Below, piece after piece: positions 18,285 through 28,488 of a DNA stretch of 64,000 nucleotides. A program made the translations under genes and the position numbers. Origin of the DNA: an uncultured Kocuria sp. (lineage in GTDB: Bacteria > Actinomycetota > Actinomycetes > Actinomycetales > Micrococcaceae); contig NZ_CANMRA010000017.1 in assembly GCF_947500125.1 (NCBI RefSeq), positions 1 through 64,000 of the forward strand, read 5' to 3'. Position 1 is the stretch's first letter. Every line of letters starts with the position of its first letter. The notes below the pieces were generated by a model that had not been told where the DNA came from, made no database searches, and saw nothing but the letters and a program-made list of their open reading frames with translations.

Positions 18285-18540
18285 GGCAGGCCTTTCGCGT
18301 CCGGCTCTCCCCGGAGACAGGGTCCCGATGGCGAGCGGCTCCGGGAGCGACCTCGACCGGGGGGTCCCCCGGTCGCTCCCGCGGGAGTTGCTCCCAGCCT
18401 GGACCTCCGCACGCTCCGGGGCCTGCCCACTCTTGTGGGGCTGGTGGCACCCGATACCGGCGTTCCGGCGCGGAGGGGTGCGGGAGCCGGTCCGGCTCAG
18501 CGGGCGGGAACGGCTCTGCCGACGGGCCCGGCCCGGCGGG

Positions 18541-19221
18541 TCACGGGTGCCGCACCGTCCGGGGGCGCCCGATCCGGGTCCGGACGCCCGGCGAGAACAG
18601 CACCGACTCAGGCGGGCCGCCGACGTCGAGGCCGGCCGAGGCCAGCAGCCCGTCCTCGAGGTGCGTGACCGTGGCGGGGTGCAGCGGCCACGGCTCGTGC
18701 GAGATGGGGACGTACGCCGTCCGGCCGGCGAACCGGCTGTGCAGACCGAAGCGCGCGGTGAGCTCCACCGACAGCTCGTCCTCGGCCAGGGCGGCGCGGT
18801 CCGGGCGCACGGCGAACGAGGACCGCGTCCGTCCGCGGCGCCGTTCCACGTCGTAGCCGTAGCCCGGGTCCGCCCCGTCGGTGACGACGGCCCGGCACCG
18901 CGACCACACGTAGGGGATGCCGGCGGCACGGGCGCCGAGGACCACCGCGAGCCGCGGGGCGTCGAGGGACAGGAACACCACCCCGCGCGTGCCGTCCCGC
19001 TCGCGCGAGTACAGGCGCACGTTGATCTCGGGGAAGCTCCCGAGCCAGGGCAGGGGCACCGCGGCGCCGAGCCGGATCCGGTGCATGCGGAACCCGACGA
19101 GACCCACCCAGGCGGAGCCGTCGACCACGTCGGCCCGGACCCCCGGCGGCATGCGCGCCGCCGCCGCGGCCACGGGGATCCGCCAGTGCAGGAGGACGGC
19201 GTCCTCCCAGCGCTGGTCCAT
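18541..19221 (-). CDS. DUF2071 / YqjF-like protein
   Basis: About 226 aa. The motifs QRWEDAVLLHWRIPVAA, GSAWVGLVGFRMHRIRLG, FPEINVRLYSRERDGTRGV and VFLSLDAPRLAVVLGARA are typical of DUF2071 proteins, which adopt an acetoacetate decarboxylase-like fold but have no assigned reaction. The C-terminal part has the conserved LTARFGLHSRFAGRTAYVPI region. The ATG at 19221 is assigned because homology begins there; the frame stays open upstream, so a slightly longer start is possible. No partner gene is obvious. Confidence 0.75.
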   Translation of the reverse strand: MDQRWEDAVLLHWRIPVAAAAARMPPGVRADVVDGSAWVGLVGFRMHRIRLGAAVPLPWLGSFPEINVRLYSRERDGTRGVVFLSLDAPRLAVVLGARAAGIPYVWSRCRAVVTDGADPGYGYDVERRRGRTRSSFAVRPDRAALAEDELSVELTARFGLHSRFAGRTAYVPISHEPWPLHPATVTHLEDGLLASAGLDVGGPPESVLFSPGVRTRIGRPRTVRHP

Positions 19222-19584
19222 CAGGTGGGGACGGGGCAGCCCCGGCGCCGCCGGCCAGGGGCCCGCCGGCTCGGCCGCCGTCGTCCTGCTCAGCGGGATC
19301 CTCGCCTTCTGCGGGGCTCTCGCCCTCGGTCGTGGCGTCGTCGCCACCGGTTCTCGCCCGCCACCGCCGCCATGGCCCCTCCTCGCTGGTTCCGCACGGA
19401 CCATCACAGGCAAGCACGCGTCCCGGACCGGTGCAACGGACCGGTGCCATAGAGGGGACAGGATTGACGGAACATGTTCGGACGATTCCCAGGGCGGCGC
19501 CGGTACGGTCGAGGTCGGGACCGGCGCCGTCCGCCGGGGCGTTCCGCCCAGCGTTCCCGTCCGTCCGGGAACGAAAGGCCCACC
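19222..19584. other. Intergenic region with a palindrome upstream of the beta-lactamase-like gene
   Basis: 363 bp between divergent genes. GAACATGTTC (19470-19479), a perfect 10-bp palindrome, directly follows TTGACG (19464-19469), a -35-like element for the plus-strand gene. No convincing -10 was found at the right distance. The left part may code for an N-terminal extension of the DUF2071 protein. Confidence 0.4.
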
Positions 19585-20463
19585 GTGCGCACGAGCTCTC
19601 GAGAGGCCCGAACCGGCCGCACCGCGGTGCTGGGCCTCGCCCTCGTCCTCCTGCTCGGCGCCTGCGGCGGGACCGGGGAGGTGACGACCGCCGCCCCGAC
19701 GGCCGAGGCCGCCGCCGTGGACCTGGAGCGGAGCCTGGAGGATCTCGCCGACGAGGTGCCCGGGGAGCTCGGGGTCGTGCTGCTCGACCCCGAGGGCCGG
19801 GAGGTGGTGGCCCGCGAGGCCGACCGTCCGTTCACGAGCGCGAGCCTCTACAAGCTCTTCCTCGCCCACGCGGTCCTCGACGAGGTCGAGCGGGGCGCCC
19901 TCGCCCTCTCGGACGCCGTGCCGGAGCTGGGCCTCACGGTCGAGCAGGCCCTCGACGTGATGATCAGCTGGTCGGACAACGCCTCCGGCGCCGCACTGGG
20001 CCGGTGGCTCGGGTGGACGGACGTCGAAGCCTTCGCGCACGAGCAGGGCTTCGAGGCCACCACGTTCGACCCCGGCACCGGGTCCGAGGACATCGTGGCG
20101 ATGACCACCACCCCCGACGACGTCGCGGACTTCCTGGACCGCCTGCGCCGGGGCGAGCTGCTCTCCGGCTCCTCCACCGCCCTGCTCCTCGGGTACCTCG
20201 AGGAGCAGCACCTCGACTACGCCCTGTCCACGGGCTTCTCCCCGGACGTCGCGTTCGCGCACAAGACCGGTCTGCTGCAGGACGTCTCGCACGACGCCGG
20301 GATCGTCGAGCTCGGCGGCCACGACTACGTCGTCGCCGTGCTGACCGACGGGTGGTCCGACTACGAGGAGTCGGCGCCCTGGTTCGGGGACGCCGGACGG
20401 GAGATCGAGGCGTACGTGCGCGAGGACGCCGCCGCCTCTCCCCGCCCGGCGGCGGCACCGTAG
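19585..20463 (+). CDS. Class A beta-lactamase-like serine hydrolase lipoprotein
   Basis: About 292 aa from GTG 19585 (GAAAGG upstream). Lipobox LLLGAC near residue 26. The catalytic SxxK is S-L-Y-K (near residues 87-90) in FTSASLYKLFLAHAVLDEVE. The second motif is SDN in SWSDNASGAALGRWLG near 134, and the third is KTG in FAHKTGLLQDVSHDAGIVE near 230. The omega-loop ExxN that deacylates beta-lactams is not visible before MTTTPDD. It may therefore be a penicillin-binding or esterase-like relative rather than an efficient beta-lactamase. It is probably anchored to the outer face of the membrane. Confidence 0.82.
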   Translation: MRTSSREARTGRTAVLGLALVLLLGACGGTGEVTTAAPTAEAAAVDLERSLEDLADEVPGELGVVLLDPEGREVVAREADRPFTSASLYKLFLAHAVLDEVERGALALSDAVPELGLTVEQALDVMISWSDNASGAALGRWLGWTDVEAFAHEQGFEATTFDPGTGSEDIVAMTTTPDDVADFLDRLRRGELLSGSSTALLLGYLEEQHLDYALSTGFSPDVAFAHKTGLLQDVSHDAGIVELGGHDYVVAVLTDGWSDYEESAPWFGDAGREIEAYVREDAAASPRPAAAP

Positions 20464-20479
20464 CCGGGCGCCGGGGCCC

Positions 20480-22192
<1,713 letters not shown>

Positions 22193-22305
22193 GGTGCGGT
22201 CCTGTCGATGCTGGGGATCGGACCCGCCGGGCCGGTGCGGCACCGGATGCGCGGAGCCCCCTGGGCTCGGCTCGACGGTGCCGGCCGCGGACGCGGGCCG
22301 GGGCA

Positions 22306-22357
22306 TCAGGACAAGAACATGGCCACCAAGCTACGCCCGCCCGGGCGCTGCGGGCAA
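22306..22357 (-). promoter_or_regulatory. Promoter and leaderless four-codon uORF (MFLS) before the ABC-F gene
   Basis: On the minus strand TTGCCC (22357-22352), an 18-bp spacer and TAGCTT (22333-22328) form a promoter. The ATG of the frame Met-Phe-Leu-Ser-stop (22320-22306) is 7 bp past the -10, so it probably starts at the transcript 5' end. Its TGA shares a base with an ATG at 22306 (TGATG) that is in frame with the ABC-F gene. Many resistance ABC-F genes are controlled by ribosome stalling on such a short ORF; that this one does so is inference. Confidence 0.5.
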
Positions 22358-22505
22358 GGGTCGCGCCGGCCGGGGCGCCCGCCCGTCGCGGATCCGGCGC
22401 GCGGGAAGCGGTGGGACGCTCTCCCGCGACCCGCCCGATCACGCCGCCCGCAACAGGGGGTACCTGATGTCGACTCCGTCCGCGCTCGCGCGTAGCCTGC
22501 GAACC

Positions 22506-23465
22506 ATGGACTCCCAGGTGCGACGGTCGGTGTTCACCACCCGGGACCCGGCGGAGGGCATGGCGGTGCTCGACGAGGTCTTCGCCATCCGAAGCGTGCG
22601 CAGGGCCCCGGAGGGCGCGTTCGACATGCGACTGGCCGCGACCGGCCTCGGTCCCGTGGCGTACGAACGCGTGCGGCTGCGGGGCTCCTCGTGCGCCGGC
22701 CGGACGGACGGCGCCGACGTGCTGCGGGTGTGCCACGTGACGTCGGGCGTGCTGAGCGCCACCAGCGCCGGCGACCGCTTCCCCCGCACCGGGCCCTTCC
22801 TGTTCCCCCAGCGCACCTTCACCAGCTGCTGGGACGAGCTCGAGGCGATCACCGTGTCCCTGGACCCCGCGGCGGTGGAGGACCACGCCCGGCGGCTGCT
22901 GGGGGACGAGACGTTCCGGCTGGCGTTCGCGGGGACCCGCCCGATCTCGACCGCCATGACCCGGTACTGGCTGGGCACGGTCTCCCACCTGGCCCGCGAC
23001 CTGCTGCCCGACGACCAGGCGATGAGCAGCCCCCTGCTCCGGTCCGAGGTCGCCCGCTCCCTCACCACCGCCCTGCTGCACGCCTTCCCCAGCACCTTCC
23101 TGACCCGCGGCGAGGCACCGGCCGGGCAGTCCCGTTCGGCGCCGGCGGGGGTGCGACGGGCGGTCGCCTTCATCGAGGAGCACGTGGACGCCGACATTGG
23201 CCCGGCCGACATCGCGGCGGCCGCCAGGATGAGCGTGCGCGGGCTCCAGGCGGCCTTCCGCCGGGAACTGGACACCACCCCCACCGCCTACCTGCGCGCC
23301 GCCCGGCTCGACGCCGTCCACCACGACCTGCTGGCGGCCGACCCCGTCACCGGCGCCACCGTGGAGGCGGTCGCCGCGCGCTGGGGCTTCGCCCACCGAG
23401 GACGCTTCGCCGCAGCCTACCGGGAACGGTACGGCCAGGCCCCGGCCACGACCCTGCGGAGCTGA
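22506..23465 (+). CDS. AraC-family regulator (paralogue 1)
   Basis: About 319 aa. The C-terminal AraC HTH pair: first helix-turn-helix DIGPADIAAAARMSVRGLQA and then AFRRELDTTPTAYLRAARL near residue 260, second ATVEAVAARWGFAHRGRFAA with the closing YRERYGQAPATTLR. The N-terminal about 200 residues form an unassigned sensory domain shared with the next gene. The ATG at 22506 is chosen because TAGCCT (22493-22498) lies 7 bp upstream, fitting a leaderless start, and because it matches the paralogue's N-terminal length. An ATG at 22467 with AGGGGG upstream is the alternative. Confidence 0.83.
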   Translation: MDSQVRRSVFTTRDPAEGMAVLDEVFAIRSVRRAPEGAFDMRLAATGLGPVAYERVRLRGSSCAGRTDGADVLRVCHVTSGVLSATSAGDRFPRTGPFLFPQRTFTSCWDELEAITVSLDPAAVEDHARRLLGDETFRLAFAGTRPISTAMTRYWLGTVSHLARDLLPDDQAMSSPLLRSEVARSLTTALLHAFPSTFLTRGEAPAGQSRSAPAGVRRAVAFIEEHVDADIGPADIAAAARMSVRGLQAAFRRELDTTPTAYLRAARLDAVHHDLLAADPVTGATVEAVAARWGFAHRGRFAAAYRERYGQAPATTLRS

Positions 23466-23471
23466 GACGGG

Positions 23472-24434
23472 ATGCCCCAGGAACCGGAGACCCCGATCGA
23501 CCTGCACGTGGCGACCACCGACCCGGAGGTGGCCAACGAGGCGCTGCAGCAGGTCTACACCAGCGCGCGCATGGGCACGGTCGCCGACCGGTCCTCGTTC
23601 CTGTACCGCCAGGACGTGCACGGGGACGCCGACCTCAATCTGGGGCGGCTCACCTTCCGCGGCAGCATCGCCGGCCGGATGGTGCTGGACGAGGTCTTCT
23701 CGGTCGTCGTGCCGCGCGCCGGAGGCGTCGACTGGACGATCGACGGCCGGTCGGGCACCGGGCTCGGAGTGTTCCTGCTCCAGCCGGAGCAGGAGTACTA
23801 CGGCGAGGTGGACCAGCTGCTGGTCGACTCGGTCAACATCGGCCTGACCACGATGCAGGAGACCGCCCGGTCGGTCTACGGGCACGAGACCCTCGAGGTC
23901 GCCTTCCACGACCCGCGCCCGCGGTCCCCCGCTCAGGAGAGGTACTGGAGGAGCACCTTCGCGTTCGTGCAGCAGGTCCTGGCCGATCCCGAGCTCTCCT
24001 CCCTCCCGCTGCTGCGCGCCGATCTGCGGCGGCGGATGGCGGTGGCGACCCTGGAGGCGTTCTCCCTCGCCGGGGACCCCGAGGCCCGGCGGGCGTCACC
24101 CGCCGGGCAGCACACGGCCTACCGGCGCGCCGTCGAGTACCTGCACGCCGCCGCGTCGTCGCCGATCACGGTCGAGGACGTCGCCCGCCACGTGGAGCTC
24201 AGCACCGTGGAGCTCACCCGGGCCTTCCGCTCCCACGCCGGGACCACCCCGGGCGCGTACCTGCGCGAGCTGCGGCTGGTGGCCGCCCACGACGACCTGG
24301 TGCGAGGGGACCCCGCCCGGGGCGACACCGTGCGCGGCATCGCCCGGCGCTGGGGCATGGCCCACCCCGGTGACTTCGCGCGCCGCCACCGGCAGGCCTA
24401 CGGCGAGAACCCGGCCACCACGCTGCGCCGCTGA
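23472..24434 (+). CDS. AraC-family regulator (paralogue 2)
   Basis: About 320 aa, starting 6 bp after the first paralogue stops, so the two are co-transcribed. HTH pair: TVEDVARHVELSTVELTRAF with TTPGAYLRELRLVAAHDDL, then TVRGIARRWGMAHPGDFARR with HRQAYGENPATTLRR. The N-terminal region aligns loosely with its neighbour (TTDPEVANEALQQVYTSARM against TRDPAEGMAVLDEVFAIRSV), showing an old tandem duplication. Two adjacent AraC proteins might heterodimerise or sense different ligands. No target operon is evident; the convergent flavoprotein gene is 73 bp away. Confidence 0.82.
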   Translation: MPQEPETPIDLHVATTDPEVANEALQQVYTSARMGTVADRSSFLYRQDVHGDADLNLGRLTFRGSIAGRMVLDEVFSVVVPRAGGVDWTIDGRSGTGLGVFLLQPEQEYYGEVDQLLVDSVNIGLTTMQETARSVYGHETLEVAFHDPRPRSPAQERYWRSTFAFVQQVLADPELSSLPLLRADLRRRMAVATLEAFSLAGDPEARRASPAGQHTAYRRAVEYLHAAASSPITVEDVARHVELSTVELTRAFRSHAGTTPGAYLRELRLVAAHDDLVRGDPARGDTVRGIARRWGMAHPGDFARRHRQAYGENPATTLRR

Positions 24435-24459
24435 GCCGCACTGCGGACGCCCGTGCGGC
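24435..24459. terminator. Weak hairpin between convergent genes
   Basis: GCCGCAC (24435-24441) pairs with GTGCGGC (24453-24459) around an 11-nt loop, immediately after the second AraC stop and before the convergent flavoprotein end at 24508. Confidence 0.4.
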
Positions 24460-24507
24460 GCAGGCGGGCCTGTCGACAGGGGGCCGCGTGGTGGTGCGGC
24501 GGACGGC

Positions 24508-26271
24508 TCAGGCGGGCTCGTCCTCGTACTCGGTGACGCCGGCGGCGTCCCGCCCGGCCACGTAGCCGAAGGTCAGGGCGGGGCCGAGGTTGATCCCACC
24601 GGCCGGGTAGTGGCCGCCCATGACGTTGACGTGGTCGCTGCCGGCCGCCCAGAGGCCGGGCACGGGCTCGCCGCGGCGGTCGAGCACCCGGGCGCGGGGG
24701 TCCGCGGCCAGCCCGGCGAAGGTGCCGAAGCTGCCCGGGACGATGCGCACGGCGTAGAACGGGCCCCGCTCCAGCGGGGCGAGGGACGGGTTGGGGCCCA
24801 CCCGGGGGTCCCCGCCGCAGCGGTTGAACTCGGTCTCCCCGCGCCCGAAGTCGGGGTCCTCCCCGCGGCGGGCGTGCTCGTTGAACCGCCGCACGGTCTC
24901 CCGGAGGCCCACGGGGTCGATCCCGCACTCGCGGGCGAGCTCCTCGAGGCTGCGTCCCTTCTTCAGGTAGCCCGAACGCACGTAGGGGAACAGCGGGACG
25001 GGCCGGGGCTTGGCCATGCCCAGCGGGTATCGGCGCACGAAACGGGAGTCGGCGATCTGCCAGGCCTGCACGGGCTCGTCCTCCGGGGTGGCCCGGATCA
25101 TGGCCGCCACGTAGTCGTGGTAGCCGTCGGCCTCGTTCACGAAGCGCCGGCCGTCGGCGCGCACCCCGATGCTGCCCGGCTTGGCGCGGTCCATGATGTG
25201 CGGGAACGTCCCGACCCGGCCGCTGCGGTAGGGCACGAGCGAGACCGGGCACCAGGCGGCGGGGGACGCGACGTCGGTCCGGAAGTCCGCACCGACCTGC
25301 TCGCCGAGCCGGATGCCGTCCCCGTCCGCCTCCCGCGGCGCCAGGGTCCGGTGCTCGCGGCCGGTGGGGGTGCGGGGGAACAGCGTCCGGCGCCGCTCGA
25401 CGTCCTGCGGGAAGCCGCCCGCGGCCAGGACCACGCCGCGGCGGGCTCGGACGGTGCGCTCTCCGCCGGCGCCCTCGACGACGGCGCCCGTGACGCGTCC
25501 GGCCCCGTCGGTCACCAGCCGCCGCGCCGGGGTGGACACGCGGATCCGCACGCCGAGGTCGTCCGCGGACGTCAGCAGCCGCCCGGTCAGCGCGGTCCCG
25601 TTGACCAGCTGCATGTTCCGGCGGTGCACGAGCAGATCCAGGAGGTGCAGGCCGAAGCGCCGGGTGGCGTGGACCAGGCCGCGCGGGTCGCCCCGGGACG
25701 CGGAGAGGAACCCGGCGAGGTCGGGCCCCGCCATGATCCCCATGCCGAGGAACGACGTCTCGTAGAGCTGGTGGCGCATCAGGGCCCGGATCGCGGGGCG
25801 GATGCGGCGGGCGTTGATCGGCCGGGGCCCCACGGAGCGGTGGCCGGTGCCGGCGCCGGGGACCGTGCCGTAGACGTCCTTGATCCTCGCCCCCGGCACG
25901 AACTGCAGGGAGGTCCTCCCGGAGAAGAAGCCCACCATGTGCGGGGCGGCCTCCAGGAAGGCCTCGACCTTGTCCGCCCGGTAGTCCGCGCCGAGGCAGT
26001 GGCGCAGGTAGGTGCGGAAGAGCTCCCGGTCCTCGTCCACCCCGTCGGCCGCGGCGAGCGGGTTGCCGGGGGCCCACGCCCAGCCCCCGGACCAGGAGGT
26101 GGCCCCACCGCACACGGGGGCCCTCTCGACCACGAGGACGTCCAGTCCGTGGTGGGCCGCGGTGACGGCGGCCGAGAGCCCGCCGGCCCCGGAGCCGACG
26201 ACCAGCAGGTCGCACTCCTCGGGGACCGGGCCGTGGCCGGCGTCGGCCGGGGTGTTCTGGTGGGGGTTCAT
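24508..26271 (-). CDS. FAD-dependent oxidoreductase (fumarate reductase/KstD-like flavoprotein)
   Basis: About 587 aa. The N-terminal dinucleotide site LLVVGSGAGGLSAAVTAAHH is near residues 22-40, followed by VVERAPVCGGATSWSGGWAW, typical of the succinate dehydrogenase/3-ketosteroid dehydrogenase flavoprotein fold. RRGVVLAAGGFPQDVE (near 285) and the closing AGSDHVNVMGGHYPAGGINL plus GPALTFGYVAGRDAA complete the FAD domain. Relatives dehydrogenate or reduce ring substrates. Placed beside a TIM-barrel protein, a shikimate dehydrogenase and a tricarboxylate transporter, it probably acts on a quinate/shikimate-type cyclic acid, but the reaction is unknown. GGAGAG precedes the ATG. Confidence 0.8.
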   Translation of the reverse strand: MNPHQNTPADAGHGPVPEECDLLVVGSGAGGLSAAVTAAHHGLDVLVVERAPVCGGATSWSGGWAWAPGNPLAAADGVDEDRELFRTYLRHCLGADYRADKVEAFLEAAPHMVGFFSGRTSLQFVPGARIKDVYGTVPGAGTGHRSVGPRPINARRIRPAIRALMRHQLYETSFLGMGIMAGPDLAGFLSASRGDPRGLVHATRRFGLHLLDLLVHRRNMQLVNGTALTGRLLTSADDLGVRIRVSTPARRLVTDGAGRVTGAVVEGAGGERTVRARRGVVLAAGGFPQDVERRRTLFPRTPTGREHRTLAPREADGDGIRLGEQVGADFRTDVASPAAWCPVSLVPYRSGRVGTFPHIMDRAKPGSIGVRADGRRFVNEADGYHDYVAAMIRATPEDEPVQAWQIADSRFVRRYPLGMAKPRPVPLFPYVRSGYLKKGRSLEELARECGIDPVGLRETVRRFNEHARRGEDPDFGRGETEFNRCGGDPRVGPNPSLAPLERGPFYAVRIVPGSFGTFAGLAADPRARVLDRRGEPVPGLWAAGSDHVNVMGGHYPAGGINLGPALTFGYVAGRDAAGVTEYEDEPA

Positions 26272-26319
26272 GCTGCGTCTCTCTCCGGTGTCCGTGGGTC
26301 GGTGGGTGTCAGGGGTGGC

Positions 26320-26403
26320 TCAGTGGCCGTCCGCGTCCGGGTGCACGGGGGTGCCCGGGTCGGCGACGTCCCCGGCCGTGGTGGTGCGGGCGGTGCTGCT
26401 CAT
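26320..26403 (-). CDS. Translationally coupled 27-aa micro-ORF
   Basis: Its ATG (26403) overlaps the stop of the TIM-barrel gene as ATGA, and it ends 48 bp before the flavoprotein start. The product (MSSTARTTTAGDVADPGTPV plus HPDADGH) is hydrophilic, with no membrane segment or Cys. It might be a small regulatory or accessory peptide, a coupling device keeping ribosomes on the mRNA, or the relic of a longer gene. I recognise no family. Confidence 0.4.
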   Translation of the reverse strand: MSSTARTTTAGDVADPGTPVHPDADGH

Positions 26404-27242
26404 GCGGTGTCCCCCGGGCGGCCGGCGCGGGCGAGCACGGCCTGCGCGGCGTCGTGGAGGCGACGGGCCCAGCCCTGTTCACCGAGCTCGGCCAGGTGCC
26501 GCTCCGAGGGGGTCTCCACGCTCACGGGCACGTCCGGCGGGAGCGCGGCCACGAGCGCCGGGAGGTCGAGCTCCCCCTCCCCCGGGATGCCGCGCTCGGC
26601 GCGGGACTCGTGCACGAGGTCCTCCCGGGTGGCGGGGCGCCGCGCCGGGCCGTCGCACAGCTGGAGCATCTCGACGACGCCCGCGTGCTCACGCAGCTGC
26701 TCGGACGTCCCCCCGCCGCGGTGGAAGTGCAGGGCGTCCAGCACGATCCGGCAGCCGGCCCGCCGGGCGAGCTCCGCGGCGGCGGGCACGGAGCGGACCG
26801 CCTGGTAGGAGATCGGCTCGAGGGTCGGGACGACGCCGAAGGCGCGGCCGTCCTCGGTCATCCGGGCCAGGGTGTCAGCGGCGCGAGCGGTGTCCTCGTC
26901 CGCGCAGGCCACGGTCAGGGACGTGGCGCCCAGCGCCTGCCCGGCCTCCATCATCCGCAGCCAGGCCTCGCGCTGATCGGTCCCGTCGAGGAGCAGGAAC
27001 TCGATGTCGCGCACCACGACCCCGGTGTCCCGCAGGCGGGCCAGGGTGGCCAGCAGCAGGGGCGAGCCCGGCGAGAGGTCGTAGGGGCGCTCGGCCGGGG
27101 TCACCGGGCGCACGCGCACCCCGATGAAGTCGAAGCCGGCCCCTGCGGCGACCAGCACCAGGTCCGGCGGGGCGGTGCCGACGAGGGAGAGCTGGGCCAG
27201 GCCGAGTCGGGGCCGGCCGGCGGGGGCCGCGGCGCCGGTCAT
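26400..27242 (-). CDS. Sugar phosphate isomerase/epimerase-type TIM barrel, possible 3-dehydroshikimate dehydratase
   Basis: About 280 aa, xylose-isomerase-like AP-endonuclease-2 fold. Putative metal ligands are all in place: Glu in VVPTLEPISYQ (near 143), Asp/His in IVLDALHFHRGG (near 168), Gln in EMLQLCDGPAR (near 197), and Glu in DVPVSVETPSERH (near 246). That Glu-Asp-Gln-Glu set is used by metal-dependent 3-dehydroshikimate dehydratases as well as epimerases. A nearby shikimate dehydrogenase and importer favour a dehydratase making protocatechuate. Both ends overlap micro-ORFs by ATGA, implying tight coupling. Confidence 0.7.
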   Translation of the reverse strand: MTGAAAPAGRPRLGLAQLSLVGTAPPDLVLVAAGAGFDFIGVRVRPVTPAERPYDLSPGSPLLLATLARLRDTGVVVRDIEFLLLDGTDQREAWLRMMEAGQALGATSLTVACADEDTARAADTLARMTEDGRAFGVVPTLEPISYQAVRSVPAAAELARRAGCRIVLDALHFHRGGGTSEQLREHAGVVEMLQLCDGPARRPATREDLVHESRAERGIPGEGELDLPALVAALPPDVPVSVETPSERHLAELGEQGWARRLHDAAQAVLARAGRPGDTA

Positions 27243-27379
27243 CGTGCCGCCCCGGTCCCCGGCGCCGGGCGGTGCCGGTCGTCCGGGGTGCGTCCGGGCC
27301 GCGCAGCGCCGGGGTCCGGGACGGACGCCTCCGGAACGGGCGGGGCCGCGCAGCGGCTCGTGGTGTCGATGGCGCCCAC
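27239..27379 (-). CDS. 46-aa micro-ORF coupled to the TIM-barrel gene
   Basis: GTG start at 27379 with a clear RBS (AAGGAA 7 bp upstream, minus strand). The TGA overlaps the ATG of the TIM-barrel gene as ATGA (27242-27239). The product starts VGAIDTTSRCAAPPVPEASV, is rich in Pro, Arg and Ala, has one Cys, and has no hydrophobic segment. A good RBS with exact stop-start overlap suggests it is translated, either as a leader that loads ribosomes for the TIM-barrel gene or as a small protein. No family is recognised. Confidence 0.45.
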   Translation of the reverse strand: MGAIDTTSRCAAPPVPEASVPDPGAARPGRTPDDRHRPAPGTGAAR

Positions 27380-27499
27380 GGGAGTGTTCCTTCCGGAGTC
27401 GGGGTGAGGGGTGCCCGCGCGGCCTGGGCCGACGTGATGCGGGGCACTCCTGACTCTCCCATCAGCACTGTGCCCCGTCCAACACAGAATTGGTCAATC

Positions 27500-27522
27500 A
27501 CTGTGTGCTCAGAACACACAGT
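27500..27522. promoter_or_regulatory. Palindromic operator upstream of the shikimate-type operon
   Basis: ACTGTGTG (27500-27507) and CACACAGT (27515-27522) are perfect 8-bp arms around 7 bp. TTGACC on the minus strand (27497-27492) next to it is a good -35 for the micro-ORF/TIM-barrel/flavoprotein transcript. The site lies between the LysR stop and that operon, so a local regulator (LysR at 27540 or IclR at 31731) may bind it. Confidence 0.6.
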
Positions 27523-27539
27523 CTGGTTCCGGGCCGGTG

Positions 27540-28436
27540 TCAGTCCCCGGGTGTGGGCAGGACCTCCAGCGCCACGTCGAGCACCGCCCCGAGCACCCGG
27601 GAGGTGTTGCCGGCGGCCCACGCGAGAGCGTGGTCGTGGAAGCGCGGTGTCCCGGCGAGCGGCCGGAAGACCGAGCCGGCCGGCACGACGCCGGCCACGC
27701 CCTCGGTCACGATGCTCACGCCCACACCCGCCGAGACCAGGGTCATCATGATGAACGGGTCCGGCACCTCCTGGACCACGCGCGGGCGGAAGCCGCTGGC
27801 CGTGCAGGCGCGCAGGGCGCTGTCGTTGAGGGCGGAGCCCGAGAGGAGGGGCATGGTGATGAACGCCTCCTCGGCCAGCTCGCGGAGGTCCACGGCCGCA
27901 CGCTCCGCGAGCCGGTGGTCGCTCGGCAGCACGACCCCCAGCCGCTCGCGGGCGATGCGTCGCGTCGCGACCGCTCCAGGGTTCAGCGGCAGCCCCACGA
28001 AGGCGAGGTCGAGCGTCCCGGCGACCAGGCGGTCGACCGCCTCTCCGGACATGACCCGCCCGACCAGGTGGAGCGAGATGTTGGGGTGCCGCTGGCGCAG
28101 AGCCCGTGCCAGCGGGGGCAGGGTGAGGTGGTTGAGGGCTCCGGAGAAGCCGATCGAGACCCGCCCGTAGACGCTGCCCGGCGCCGAGGTCGGAGCCTTC
28201 CGGGCCAGGCCGACCTCGTCGAGGATCCGGTAGGCGTGCGGGAGCAGGGCGCGGCCGGCGGCGGTGAGGTCCACGCTGCGGGTGCTGCGCTCGAACAGCT
28301 CGGCGCCCACGTCCTTCTCGAGCTTGCGGATCGTCTGGCTCAGGGGCGACTGCGCCATCCGCAGCCGGGTGGCGGCACGGCCGAAGTGCAGCTCCTCGGC
28401 CACGGCGACGAACGCCTCCAGCCACCTGATCTCCAT
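27540..28436 (-). CDS. LysR-family transcriptional regulator
   Basis: About 298 aa. N-terminal HTH: LEAFVAVAEELHFGRAATRL, then RMAQSPLSQTIRKLEKDVGA (residues 6-50). The effector domain starts YGRVSIGFSGALNHLTLPPL near 95, with the hinge typical of CatR/BenM relatives that sense aromatic acids. It lies between the transporter genes and the catabolic operon, both on the same strand. The start looks leaderless: TACAGT (minus strand 28450-28445) is 8 bp before the ATG. A strong hairpin separates it from tctA, so it has its own promoter. Confidence 0.88.
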   Translation of the reverse strand: MEIRWLEAFVAVAEELHFGRAATRLRMAQSPLSQTIRKLEKDVGAELFERSTRSVDLTAAGRALLPHAYRILDEVGLARKAPTSAPGSVYGRVSIGFSGALNHLTLPPLARALRQRHPNISLHLVGRVMSGEAVDRLVAGTLDLAFVGLPLNPGAVATRRIARERLGVVLPSDHRLAERAAVDLRELAEEAFITMPLLSGSALNDSALRACTASGFRPRVVQEVPDPFIMMTLVSAGVGVSIVTEGVAGVVPAGSVFRPLAGTPRFHDHALAWAAGNTSRVLGAVLDVALEVLPTPGD

Positions 28437-28488
28437 GGTCCGCCACTGTACGACGTCCGGTCGGGGAGAAAACCTCCTGCCGGGTTCC

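Noticed and set aside
19585-20463. Resistance-conferring beta-lactamase
   Set aside because: SxxK, SDN and KTG are present but the deacylating Glu of the omega loop is not seen, so resistance is not claimed.
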